From NCBI GenBank assembly GCA_913054135.1, contig CAJXJK010000001.1, positions 310,001-374,000 on the forward strand: a stretch of DNA of 64,000 nt, given 5' to 3'. The stretch is from an uncultured Flavobacteriales bacterium. GTDB lineage: Bacteria > Bacteroidota > Bacteroidia > Flavobacteriales_D > Crocinitomicaceae. The notes beneath the pieces were generated by a model, which was not told where the DNA came from, searched no databases, and saw nothing but the letters and a program-made list of their open reading frames with translations. The position numbers and the translations under genes are program-made. Below are positions 50,379 to 59,880 of this stretch, piece by piece. Position 1 is the first letter of the stretch, and each line of letters opens with the position of its first letter.

Positions 50379-50873
50379 TTGACAAAAGAAGAATTTAAAA
50401 TATGTTTTGACGAATTGTTTGACGCAATCAGGAATTACATTTATTACAGATGTAATGATCAGCATATTGCCACGGACATTGCTCAAGAAGCATTTGTAAA
50501 GGTGTGGGAAAAGAATATTGATTACCATCCAAATAAAACAAAAGGACTTTTGTACAAAGTAGCAAAAGAGCTTTGGATTAGTAGCCACCGTAAATTACAA
50601 TCAGCAGAAAAATATAGGTTAAGCTTGAATGAAATTGAACATGCTGAGGACCCACACAAAAACCTTGAATTCAAGGAATTAAAAGAACAATATGAAACAA
50701 TTTTATCTGACTTACCTGAGAATCAACGTGAAGTTTTTTTGATGAGTAGGTTAGAAGATTTAAGTTATAAAGAAATCGCAGACCGTCTAGAACTGAGTAT
50801 CAAAGCAGTTGAAAAGAGAATGAGTTTGTGTCTAAAAACCCTTCGAAGTAGACTGGTATATGGAACAGAATAA
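50379..50873 (+). CDS. ECF-type RNA polymerase sigma factor
   Basis: DIAQEAFVKVWEK; LPENQREVFLMSRLEDLSYKEIADRLELSIKAVEKRMS; TTG start. Confidence 0.9.
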   Translation: MTKEEFKICFDELFDAIRNYIYYRCNDQHIATDIAQEAFVKVWEKNIDYHPNKTKGLLYKVAKELWISSHRKLQSAEKYRLSLNEIEHAEDPHKNLEFKELKEQYETILSDLPENQREVFLMSRLEDLSYKEIADRLELSIKAVEKRMSLCLKTLRSRLVYGTE

Positions 50874-51708
50874 TAAAGATAATAGCACTAAAGAAAAGGA
50901 AATTTTCAGTAAGATGGAAATAAAATACTCTAAAAGTAAGTCTGACATTTGGGCTGAGCTAGAATCGAAAGTTGACGAAAACGCTCAACCACTTTCTGAC
51001 AAGAAGGTCGTAAAAATGTCCTTTGTAAAATGGGCGGCAGCCGCGATAATTTTGGTGACTTTTGGATTAGGTTTATTTGCCAAACTACACACTGTAACCA
51101 GCTCTGTTTCAAAAGGCGAATTTGCAACACATAAGTTGCCAGACGGATCAACGGTATACCTAAATGCAGAATCTTCAATTAGCTACCAACCTTATTGGTG
51201 GAATATTAATCGGGAAGTGAGTTTAGAAGGAGAAGCCTTTTTTGAGGTTCAAAAAGGAGAACAATTTACCGTGACTTCTGACATGGGAAGCACCCAAGTT
51301 TTAGGAACAAGTTTTAATATTTTCGCAAGAGATGATTTTTATTCAGTTTATTGTTCAACAGGAAAAGTGAAGGTAAACGATTCAGAGGGAGAAGCAGTTT
51401 TTTTAGATCCAGGAATGTCAGCTGAAATAATTGAAAATCAACTTACCTTTAGTGAATTAACTGAAAATGAAGCCTTAAGTTGGAGACAAAATAAGTTTGT
51501 TTACAACGCTACTCCGCTCGACAAAGTATTTAAAGACTTGGAGCGTCACTACGATATTTCAATTGAAGCAAAAAAACAGATAAAATCAGAATTATTCACT
51601 GGTGTTTTCGATCGAGAAGTCTCTGCAGAAGACGCCTTAAAAATTATTTGTCTTAGTTTTGAATTGAAAATCGAGAAGAAATCTAAAAAATCGTTTCGTC
51701 TTTATTAA
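50860..51708 (+). CDS. FecR family anti-sigma factor
   Basis: HKLPDGSTVYLNAESSISY...REVSLEGEAFFEVQKGEQFTV...VLGTSFNIFA. Confidence 0.9.
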   Translation: MEQNNKDNSTKEKEIFSKMEIKYSKSKSDIWAELESKVDENAQPLSDKKVVKMSFVKWAAAAIILVTFGLGLFAKLHTVTSSVSKGEFATHKLPDGSTVYLNAESSISYQPYWWNINREVSLEGEAFFEVQKGEQFTVTSDMGSTQVLGTSFNIFARDDFYSVYCSTGKVKVNDSEGEAVFLDPGMSAEIIENQLTFSELTENEALSWRQNKFVYNATPLDKVFKDLERHYDISIEAKKQIKSELFTGVFDREVSAEDALKIICLSFELKIEKKSKKSFRLY

Positions 51709-51717
51709 ATCGGCAAC

Positions 51718-54162
51718 TTGAAACTTCAGCTTAGCATTCTATTTATTCTAATCTTTCACTTCACGACATTTAGTCAAGAAGTACGCATGAAGTACAATAA
51801 TTTGCCACTTAACGAAGTACTGCTTGACCTCAGTGCAAAGTACAACATTCAGGTATCGATCAATGCGGTGACTTCTGGTGGATGCCTAGTGACTGTTGAC
51901 CAAGAATTCAAAACCAAGACTGAAGCACTAGCATCACTTGCTGAAATGTGTCATCTTGAAATTAAGAGGGTTGGCGAAGTTTATTCCTTCGTTGAAAAGG
52001 AAGAAGAAGTCACCAAAAAAAAGAAACCAATTTATTACTTATATCAAGGAGAAGTATTAGATGACAATACGCTAGAGCCTTTGCCCTATGCGAAAATCAT
52101 GATTGGGGACAATGGGCTTATTGCAGATGAGCAAGGCCGGTTTAGTTTACGCTCAGAAAATCAATCTGAATCCATTTCAATCAAATACTTGGGTTATTTT
52201 CTGAAAGACAGTATTGTGAAACACAACAGAAACCTTCAATTTTCACTTAAAGCGCAAAACCTAGAACTTTCAGCTGTCATTGTTGATACGTCAAATTACA
52301 TTTATCGATCTCAAATTAGTGATCAAGGCGGAAAAACCAGATTTAACGACATAACTCAAACGCTAATCCCTGGTGGAAGCAATAATTGGATGTTTAATTA
52401 TATGAGGTTATATCCTGGAATAATGGCGGCCGGAGAATCTGTTTCAGATTATATAATCTGGGGTTCATATAGCGGGCAAAACCACATTATTTTTGATGGT
52501 ATCACCTTATTTAATAGCATTAGTGTCAGTAATGAAATTGGGAGAGTCAACCCTTCTATTATTAAAAGTTTAGATGTTTATAACGGAGGGTACAATGTGG
52601 ACATTGGAGATAGAACTGGGGGAGTTTTATTGATTAACGGAAAATCCGGAAACAAAACCAAGGCAAGCGGAAACGTGAGCCTAAATAATCAAGTTGCCAA
52701 CATTTATTTTGACCTTCCTTTGTTCAAGAAAACCTCATCTCTTCAACTGTCTGCGCGTAAATCATTCGAACTATTTGACTTCCAAAAATCTAATTTCAAT
52801 GAAGAGAATTCAATAAGACCAGAGTTCGACTTTTCAGATTTAAATGTAAAATTCACTACAAGATTTAAAAACAAAGATCTGCTTCAGATAAGCAGTATAG
52901 CAAGTGCTGATAAATACTCATTCTCTTTCGAAAATAAACAAGCTAAAGATTATGCTGCCAGCTTGAATTCTGGTTCTGAACAAGTAGGTACAAGCTTAAA
53001 ATATGTGCACAACTTTAAGAAAAGAGGAATTTCAACAATCACTTTTGCTCACAGTAATTATCAATCATTCAGAATCAGTGATGCGAGCTTTAAAGACAGT
53101 TTGGCATTAGATGAAAAACTCATTAGAAACAGTAATTGGACAAATAAATTCAATGAATACTCGGCAAAATATCATCATAGTTTTAGCTCGTTTAAGCGAA
53201 ATACGTTTCAATTTAGTGCCTCTTATATTCGGAATGAATTTAAGCTTTTCTCGAATGAAACATTATCAAATTATGCTGACAAACGCAGTTCAATAAACAG
53301 GCTCTCTGGATTCGTTAAAGACAAAATTCAACTCAACAAAAGAATTCAATTAGACTTAGGTCTTAAATTAGATATGCCATTCAATTCTTTAAAGCCATAT
53401 TTACAACCAAGAGTTAATGGTAAAATTGATCTAACTGAAAAAATGGCTTTTTCATTTGGTTCAGGCATCTATTATCAGTTTGCTTCGCAAGCTACCTTCG
53501 TAGACTCCTTGGGCGGAGAATCTTCAAGCTGGGTAATCTCTGATGGCGTTGAAGTACCAATCCAATCAGCTATGCACAATGTGATAGGATTCTCATATTC
53601 AGCTAAGAAAATTGAAATAGGCCTTAATGCTTACCATAAAATAATGAAAGGTCTTAGTAGATATTATATTAATGCGGATTCAACTTTTTTAGATGTGGGA
53701 GACGCCACTGCCATGGGTTCAGATTTATTCATAAAGTATAGGATCAAAAAACACGAAGTTTGGGCTTCATATTCTATAGTTCAAGTTCAAGAGGAATTCG
53801 GCATAAATGAATCTTCATTGGCTCCTCAAAGCCAGTTACACGAACTCAAAACCGCAGCAGTATTTAACTTCCACCCATTCTATTTTTCAGCTGCCAGTGT
53901 TTTTGGTTCTGGCGTTCAAACAACAATCTTTAAAGATAATCAAAACCATCTGCCAATTAAGCCTTACTTGAGGACTGATATCGCCTTTCAGTACAAATTT
54001 AAAACAGACAAGCTCAATTTTGAAACTGGATTCTCAATTGTGAATCTATTTAATAATCGGAATTATAGAATCAGTCAGTTCACCTCATTCCCAGATGGAA
54101 CAGTAGCTTCAACTAGAGGAACACATTTTACCCCCTCTATATTTTTTAATGTTAGATTTTAA
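51718..54162 (+). CDS. TonB-dependent receptor (STN + carboxypeptidase-like domain + plug/barrel)
   Basis: Signal peptide; STN-like LPLNEVLLDLSAKYNIQVSI; GEVLDDNTLEPLPYAKIMIGDNGLIADEQGRFSL; barrel ending SIFFNVRF. TTG start. Confidence 0.88.
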   Translation: MKLQLSILFILIFHFTTFSQEVRMKYNNLPLNEVLLDLSAKYNIQVSINAVTSGGCLVTVDQEFKTKTEALASLAEMCHLEIKRVGEVYSFVEKEEEVTKKKKPIYYLYQGEVLDDNTLEPLPYAKIMIGDNGLIADEQGRFSLRSENQSESISIKYLGYFLKDSIVKHNRNLQFSLKAQNLELSAVIVDTSNYIYRSQISDQGGKTRFNDITQTLIPGGSNNWMFNYMRLYPGIMAAGESVSDYIIWGSYSGQNHIIFDGITLFNSISVSNEIGRVNPSIIKSLDVYNGGYNVDIGDRTGGVLLINGKSGNKTKASGNVSLNNQVANIYFDLPLFKKTSSLQLSARKSFELFDFQKSNFNEENSIRPEFDFSDLNVKFTTRFKNKDLLQISSIASADKYSFSFENKQAKDYAASLNSGSEQVGTSLKYVHNFKKRGISTITFAHSNYQSFRISDASFKDSLALDEKLIRNSNWTNKFNEYSAKYHHSFSSFKRNTFQFSASYIRNEFKLFSNETLSNYADKRSSINRLSGFVKDKIQLNKRIQLDLGLKLDMPFNSLKPYLQPRVNGKIDLTEKMAFSFGSGIYYQFASQATFVDSLGGESSSWVISDGVEVPIQSAMHNVIGFSYSAKKIEIGLNAYHKIMKGLSRYYINADSTFLDVGDATAMGSDLFIKYRIKKHEVWASYSIVQVQEEFGINESSLAPQSQLHELKTAAVFNFHPFYFSAASVFGSGVQTTIFKDNQNHLPIKPYLRTDIAFQYKFKTDKLNFETGFSIVNLFNNRNYRISQFTSFPDGTVASTRGTHFTPSIFFNVRF

Positions 54163-54208
54163 TGCAACCCTTTTTTATTTAATTGCATCAACCTAATAAA
54201 AGCAAATT

Positions 54209-54604
54209 ATGAAAAAGACAATTAAGCTACTAGCTGTTTCTATCACTATTATTATCGCAGCATCATGCAATAAAGAAGACATCAGATCTAATGGTAATAA
54301 ACTACAATTAAAATTTGAAAATATTGGTAGCGAAAAAATCAAAAACTTTAAGTTTCAAGGTAGATCTATTGGAGATATTAGAAAAAACTCAAGCACTAAA
54401 TATTATTCTTTTGATCAGATTAGATTATTAGACAATCAAATATTGGAAGAGGCTAGTATCAAAACTAAATACGGAAAAGTAGACTCTTGGTTCATGAATG
54501 AAAATCAAGAAAATTGGTCAACTCTAAGCTCAGGAAAACATACAATTGAAATATCAGTTTACTATGGCTGTGGAGTTGGTTTCTTTATGGCACTACAAGA
54601 ATAA
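54209..54604 (+). CDS. Hypothetical lipoprotein
   Basis: Lipobox IIAASCNKED. Confidence 0.55.
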   Translation: MKKTIKLLAVSITIIIAASCNKEDIRSNGNKLQLKFENIGSEKIKNFKFQGRSIGDIRKNSSTKYYSFDQIRLLDNQILEEASIKTKYGKVDSWFMNENQENWSTLSSGKHTIEISVYYGCGVGFFMALQE

Positions 54605-54684
54605 AATTCAATTAATTCCCAATTGGTAAATGAAATTTACAGATAGTCGTTAACTACTATGAAATAGAGATTAGTTTTACACCT

Positions 54685-54701
54685 CTGACACAATCTGTCA
54701 G
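54685..54701. promoter_or_regulatory. Inverted repeat CTGACA-N5-TGTCAG upstream of the VOC gene; candidate operator
   Basis: CTGACACAATCTGTCAG read directly; neighbouring WYL regulator. Confidence 0.45.
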
Positions 54702-54745
54702 TACGGGCGATTACATTTGAACCACAAACAAAAAAAATAAAAATT

Positions 54746-55117
54746 ATGAAAAATGCAATTAGCTGGTTTGAAATCGCCGTAACAGACATTGATAGAGTTG
54801 CAAAGTTTTATGGAGAAGTTCTTAAGGTAGAAATTCAAAGAATGGATATGGACACTATGAAATACGCTATGTTTCCATATGACAACGAGAACAATGGAGT
54901 TGGTGGAGGTTTGGTTGAAATGGAAGGTTTTAAACCATCACCCGAAGGCCCAACTCTATACCTTAATGGTGGTGAAGATTTGAGCGACCCTCTATCAAGA
55001 GTAGAAGCAGCCGGAGGAAAAATAATTCAACCAAAAACAGACATTGGTGAAAATGGATTTATGGCGCAGTTCATTGACACTGAAGGAAACAGAATGGCCT
55101 TACATTCAAGTAAATAA
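54746..55117 (+). CDS. VOC (glyoxalase/bleomycin-resistance fold) family protein
   Basis: AISWFEIAVTDIDRVAKFYGEVLKVE; GFMAQFIDTEGNRMALHS. Confidence 0.9.
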   Translation: MKNAISWFEIAVTDIDRVAKFYGEVLKVEIQRMDMDTMKYAMFPYDNENNGVGGGLVEMEGFKPSPEGPTLYLNGGEDLSDPLSRVEAAGGKIIQPKTDIGENGFMAQFIDTEGNRMALHSSK

Positions 55118-55121
55118 TTTT

Positions 55122-55152
55122 AAGAGGTGAGCTTAGTGCTCACCTCTTTTTT
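55122..55152 (+). terminator. Rho-independent terminator abutting the WYL regulator start codon
   Basis: AAGAGGTGAGC-TTAGT-GCTCACCTCTTTTTT; ATG follows at 55153. Confidence 0.88.
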
Positions 55153-55875
55153 ATGAATCAATTACCTAGATTAATATCGCTTTTAACACTTTTAAACTCA
55201 AAGAGAGTTTTGACTGCAACTGAAATTTCAGAGAAATTTGAAATAAGTGTACGTACTGTATATCGCGACATACGTAAACTCGAGGAGGCCGGCGTGCCCA
55301 TTTTCACCATTGAAGGTGTAGGTTATAGTTTAATGGAAGGCTACACAGTTGCTCCTGTTCAATTTTCAGAGAAAGAAGCAAACGCCTTAGTTACCTCTCA
55401 AACACTTGTAGAAAAGTCAAAAGACAAGTCATTTGTTGGCGACTTTGAGCAAGCCATGGTGAAAATCAAATCGGTTTTTAAATCATCTGTTCTTGAGAAG
55501 AGTGAAGTCTTGAGTAAAAAAATGCATGTCTTAGAGTACCAAGAAGATGATTTTGACAGCAATGCTTTATCAGAAATACAGTTAGCCATCACAAACCTCA
55601 AGTTCGTAGAAATCAATTATCAAAAGGCAAATAATTCAAATATATCATTCAGAAAAATTGAGCCTTATGCTATCCTTTCCAATAAGGGGAAGTGGATTTT
55701 AATGGCTTGGTGTCATTTAAGAAATGAATACCGTGCTTTTCGAATTGACCGTTTCAAGCACTTTAAAATTCTCAATAAGAACTTCAAAGATCGTAAATTT
55801 GACCTCTTAGAATACTTTAGAAAAGAGCTAGAAGAAAGAGGATACCCGGAGCACTTTAAAAGACCGTCCTTTTAA
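55153..55875 (+). CDS. YafY-like HTH + WYL domain transcriptional regulator
   Basis: LPRLISLLTLLNSKRVLTATEISEKFEISVRTVYRDIRKLEEAGVPI; WYL region EINYQKAN...KIEPYAILSNKGKWILMAWCHLRNEYRAFRIDRF. Confidence 0.92.
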   Translation: MNQLPRLISLLTLLNSKRVLTATEISEKFEISVRTVYRDIRKLEEAGVPIFTIEGVGYSLMEGYTVAPVQFSEKEANALVTSQTLVEKSKDKSFVGDFEQAMVKIKSVFKSSVLEKSEVLSKKMHVLEYQEDDFDSNALSEIQLAITNLKFVEINYQKANNSNISFRKIEPYAILSNKGKWILMAWCHLRNEYRAFRIDRFKHFKILNKNFKDRKFDLLEYFRKELEERGYPEHFKRPSF

Positions 55876-55891
55876 TTTTGAAGCTTAGAAC

Positions 55892-56389
55892 TTATAACTT
55901 ATTGCCAATGATACTTCTGATATTATAATAAGAGCCATTGGCGTACTCTGATTCTTCATCAACATAATTATGAAACGAAAGAGAGTCTATTGATGATGAA
56001 GTGTTTGGATTAAACCCTGTCCCTAGGTAGTCGAAAGAATCGAAAATTGTAATGTGACCACCTGTATTAATACTTAGGGGGAATGATTTCATGCCTTGAC
56101 CGAAAGATAAAATTAACTCCGTCTTGCCTGATCCTTTTGAAATGCTTCCATTATTTTTCCAGAATATCACTGTAGTTTCCGAACCTTGACCAGTCCATCC
56201 ACCGTTACCATCAGGCACATAGTCCCAGCTCCATGTAAACTTCTCTGACCTGAACTCCCATGCACCAACAAATTTAGATCGATAATCATATTCATCTGGA
56301 TTGTATTCGATTGGATCTTTTCGACATGAAATAAAGACAATTGAGCAGGCTAAGAATATAAAAGTACGTTGGGCCATTAAGTCGGACAT
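55892..56389 (-). CDS. Hypothetical lipoprotein
   Basis: Lipobox FISCRKDPIE. Confidence 0.6.
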   Translation of the reverse strand: MSDLMAQRTFIFLACSIVFISCRKDPIEYNPDEYDYRSKFVGAWEFRSEKFTWSWDYVPDGNGGWTGQGSETTVIFWKNNGSISKGSGKTELILSFGQGMKSFPLSINTGGHITIFDSFDYLGTGFNPNTSSSIDSLSFHNYVDEESEYANGSYYNIRSIIGNKL

Positions 56390-56521
56390 AGAATTAGGAT
56401 GAGTAAAAATGTGTTATTGTTGGGTTAAAAAATGCAAGATTCACTACTCGTCTTAGAGCGCAACAACCTAAAGTGATATTTGAAATAATTAATGAAACAC
56501 ATCTTGCTACAAAGTTAGGTA

Positions 56522-57661
56522 CTATTCTGGGAAAGGATCTGAAAATTTAGGATCAGCAACCATATCCCAATCTGTAAGCGTTTTCATAAAAGCAATTAGG
56601 GCATCTTTCTCTTCATTGCTAAAATCAAAAAATAACGGATGACCTCCAGTGACATAATCTGAAGTCAATCTAAAATCTAAATTCGCGTGTTGTTTTTTTC
56701 CTGTGGCATAGAAATCAACCACCTCTTCTAATGTTTCAAATCTGCCGTCATGCATATAAGGGCCCGTAAGCTCAATATTTCTCAACGAAACAGATCTAAA
56801 TGCTCCGACATCAGCTAAATCACCCGTTACATTGTAAGCTCCCATGTCTACAGATATCGAATCTAAGCCTGTAACATCTGTGGTAAGACCTCCGAAGTTT
56901 TCAGAAAAATGACATTGAAAACAAGTGAATTCACCATCAAAAAATACATCTTTCCCTAATAACTCTTCGGCTGTAAAGTTTGAAAAATTAGTAGCAAAAC
57001 CTTGGTCATATTTAGAACGATACGATTTAATAGAAGATACAAATTGACCTAGCGCCAAAGAGATTTTTAACGAAGTGATTGTCGTATCTCCAAAAGCTGC
57101 TTCAAATAGCGGTTTGTAATAGTCAATTTGAGATAATTTGTTTTCGAGCAAAGGGAGTTCCATTCCCATTTCAACTGCATCTTGAATTGGCATTAACGAT
57201 TGATGCACGGCATTTGTAGCCCTACCATCCCAAAATAATGAATTGTTCAACTGCGCATTGACGATCGGCATAGAATTACGACCTGTGAGTCCGCCTTCAA
57301 AACCTGGACTGAATGCCAAGCCATCTGCAAAGGCTTTATCTTGATGGTGGCATGAACCACAAGAGATAGTGTTATTCGCCGACAAGTTTTTATCATAGAA
57401 CAATACCCTTCCTAGTGTAGCTCCTTCATCAGTAATTTGATTTTTATCCACCAAATCAAATAAATGAGCAAGATTAGGGTCATTTAAAATGTGTGGGGCA
57501 TAATCTTCATTTTCATAATCAAATGGAGTACCTGGCAAAGTTGGAAAGTAAGAATCAGTAGTATCAACTGGTTCAGGCGGAAAAATAGGCTCAATTATCG
57601 GATCTTTTCGGCAAGAACCAAAACTTAATGAAATAAATATGAGCGGTATTAAAATCCTCAT
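56522..57661 (-). CDS. Di-heme cytochrome-c peroxidase / MauG-like lipoprotein
   Basis: Two CxxCH motifs (CGSCH, CFQCH); LGRVLFYDKNLSANNTISCGSCHHQDKAFADG. Confidence 0.92.
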   Translation of the reverse strand: MRILIPLIFISLSFGSCRKDPIIEPIFPPEPVDTTDSYFPTLPGTPFDYENEDYAPHILNDPNLAHLFDLVDKNQITDEGATLGRVLFYDKNLSANNTISCGSCHHQDKAFADGLAFSPGFEGGLTGRNSMPIVNAQLNNSLFWDGRATNAVHQSLMPIQDAVEMGMELPLLENKLSQIDYYKPLFEAAFGDTTITSLKISLALGQFVSSIKSYRSKYDQGFATNFSNFTAEELLGKDVFFDGEFTCFQCHFSENFGGLTTDVTGLDSISVDMGAYNVTGDLADVGAFRSVSLRNIELTGPYMHDGRFETLEEVVDFYATGKKQHANLDFRLTSDYVTGGHPLFFDFSNEEKDALIAFMKTLTDWDMVADPKFSDPFPE

Positions 57662-57722
57662 AAAATGAAGTTAAGCAAAAAAGGTAGCTTCTAAAATTCA
57701 AGAAGTTGAAAATATTGAAACC

Positions 57723-57947
57723 CTAAACTGCAATTACAGATTTAACTTCTGGTATTGCATTCATGATCGATTCCTCAATTCCGGCTTTGAGCGTAGAGGC
57801 CTGCATTGAACACGTTTCACATGCCCCAACCATCTTCACTCTTACCACATCATCTTCAACAGAAACCAATTCTACATCCCCTCCATCTCTTTGTAAAAAG
57901 GGACGAATTGAATTCAATGCAATTTCTATTTTCTCTAATTGAATCAT
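57723..57947 (-). CDS. NifU-like (Nfu) Fe-S scaffold domain protein
   Basis: IRPFLQRDGGDVELVSVEDDVVRVKMVGACETCSMQASTLKAGIE. Confidence 0.92.
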   Translation of the reverse strand: MIQLEKIEIALNSIRPFLQRDGGDVELVSVEDDVVRVKMVGACETCSMQASTLKAGIEESIMNAIPEVKSVIAV

Positions 57948-59005
57948 CCTTTGAGCTTAAGTGCTGTAACGAATTTACGAACAAATTCATCAAAAACCTT
58001 AGAAGATGGGGTATTATCCTGAAGTACAGCAGGCCTACCAACATCACCTGACTCTCTTACCGATTGAATTAATGGAATTTGAGCTAGCAAAGGAACGTCC
58101 ATTGCCTCTGCTAAATTCTTAGCTCCATCTTGTCCGAAAATATAGTATTTGTTATCAGGTAATTCAGCAGGTGTGAAGTAAGCCATATTCTCAACAATAC
58201 CTAATACCGGTACTTTCAGAGAATCCATTCTAAACATATTAATTCCTTTTCGTGCATCAGCTAATGCAACTTCTTGAGGGGTACTCACGATAATTGCTCC
58301 GGTTAAAGGAACGTTTTGAACTAATGTAAGATGAACATCTCCCGTTCCAGGAGGTAAATCTACAATCATGAAATCTAATTCTCCCCAATCGGCATCCTTA
58401 AACATTTGGTTTAAAGCCTTTGTTGCCATTGGCCCTCTCCAAACTACCGCTTGATCAGGATCTGCAAAAAATCCGATTGAAAGAATTTTTACTCCGTAAG
58501 ACTCTACAGGTTGAATTAGAGTTTTACCGTCTTTTTCAACCCCTTGAGGTCTATGACCAACAACATCAAACATTGTCGGAGCAGATGGCCCATAAATATC
58601 CGCATCTACTAATCCCACCTTATAACCCAACTTGGCTAAACCAGCTGCTAAGTTTGAGGTAATGGTAGATTTCCCTACACCTCCTTTTCCTGAAGCTACA
58701 GCAATGATGTTCTTAACATTCGACATCACAGATCTAACCTCTGGCTCCTTGTCCTTTGGTAAAGGTTGAAGCGCAATCTCTGCATCAATGTCTTTTCCGA
58801 ATGCTCTTTCTAATTGAAATTCTAAAGCCTCTTGCATGCGTTTTTTCGCGTGCATAGCTGGATTGTAAATTTTCACAACAAATGAAATCTTGTTGCCATC
58901 AACTTTAATGTCCTCTACAAGGTCAAGTGTGATAATATCTTTCTTAAGATCTGGCTCAATTACCTTCTTAAGTGCTTCTTTTACTGCATCTATTGTTATA
59001 CTCAA
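57944..59005 (-). CDS. Mrp/ApbC-family P-loop ATPase
   Basis: IIAVASGKGGVGKSTITSNLAAGLAKLGYKVGLVDADIYGPSAPTMF. Confidence 0.94.
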   Translation of the reverse strand: MSITIDAVKEALKKVIEPDLKKDIITLDLVEDIKVDGNKISFVVKIYNPAMHAKKRMQEALEFQLERAFGKDIDAEIALQPLPKDKEPEVRSVMSNVKNIIAVASGKGGVGKSTITSNLAAGLAKLGYKVGLVDADIYGPSAPTMFDVVGHRPQGVEKDGKTLIQPVESYGVKILSIGFFADPDQAVVWRGPMATKALNQMFKDADWGELDFMIVDLPPGTGDVHLTLVQNVPLTGAIIVSTPQEVALADARKGINMFRMDSLKVPVLGIVENMAYFTPAELPDNKYYIFGQDGAKNLAEAMDVPLLAQIPLIQSVRESGDVGRPAVLQDNTPSSKVFDEFVRKFVTALKLKG

Positions 59006-59008
59006 ACC

Positions 59009-59779
59009 TTATTTCTTTTTGAATGCGTTAATGGCGTTTTTTGTGAAATCAGACAATACCAATTCACCTGAGATAGCCGCTCTTACTTTTAACAAGTTAT
59101 CCCACGTTTCTGTTCCTTCCCAGAACACTTTTTTCAATTTTCTCATTGATTCAGGATTTGAACCAGCAAGCTTTGTGGCTAAGGCATCAATTCCTGCATC
59201 CATCTCTTCAGCTGTGTCATAAATGTCCATGTACAAGCCTTTTTCTCTTGCCCACTCAGCAGTTTGAAATTCGGTCGCGTTAATTGTCATTTGTGAAAAT
59301 GCTGATAATCCAACTTTTCTTTGAACAGCTGGTCCGACAACATAAGGCCCGATTCCTACCGCCAACTCTGAAAGTTTAACGGCTGAGAATTTTGTTGCAA
59401 AGCAATAATCAACTGCAGATGCAATTCCTACTCCTCCTCCAACAGCTTTCCCCTGAACTCTTCCAATAACTAATTTTGGACACTTTCTAATTGCATTTAT
59501 AACATTGGCAAATCCAGAAAAGAACTCTAAACCGGTTTTCTCGTCATTGATCGCAATCAGCTCGTCAAAAGACGCTCCACCGCAAAATGCTCTTTCACCA
59601 GCAGATTTTAAAACAATCACTTTAACATCATTTTGGGCACCAATGTCGGTAATAGTTTTTCTAAGTTTCTCTAAAATTTTACCCGGTAAAGAATTACTCA
59701 AAGGATGACCAAATTCAATTGTGGCAATTCCTTGTTCTGAGATTTCTACCTTAACGTGTCCTTGATTTACTGCACTCAT
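59009..59779 (-). CDS. Enoyl-CoA hydratase/isomerase family protein
   Basis: VIVLKSAGERAFCGGASFDEL; VIGRVQGKAVGGGVGIASAVDYCFAT. Confidence 0.9.
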   Translation of the reverse strand: MSAVNQGHVKVEISEQGIATIEFGHPLSNSLPGKILEKLRKTITDIGAQNDVKVIVLKSAGERAFCGGASFDELIAINDEKTGLEFFSGFANVINAIRKCPKLVIGRVQGKAVGGGVGIASAVDYCFATKFSAVKLSELAVGIGPYVVGPAVQRKVGLSAFSQMTINATEFQTAEWAREKGLYMDIYDTAEEMDAGIDALATKLAGSNPESMRKLKKVFWEGTETWDNLLKVRAAISGELVLSDFTKNAINAFKKK

Positions 59780-59806
59780 AATCGTTATTCTTTTTTATTA
59801 AGGGGA

Positions 59807-59878
59807 CTTCGAGAGCCTCAGCCTCCCTTTACTTTTCGTTTCTTAATTCCTTAAAGAAGTACCCTGAGGCACTCGAAG
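59807..59878. repeat. Long imperfect intergenic inverted repeat CTTCGAGAGCCTCAG ... CTGAGGCACTCGAAG
   Basis: 14/15 complementary arms 42 nt apart, filling the gap between two genes. Confidence 0.8.
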
Positions 59879-59880
59879 GG

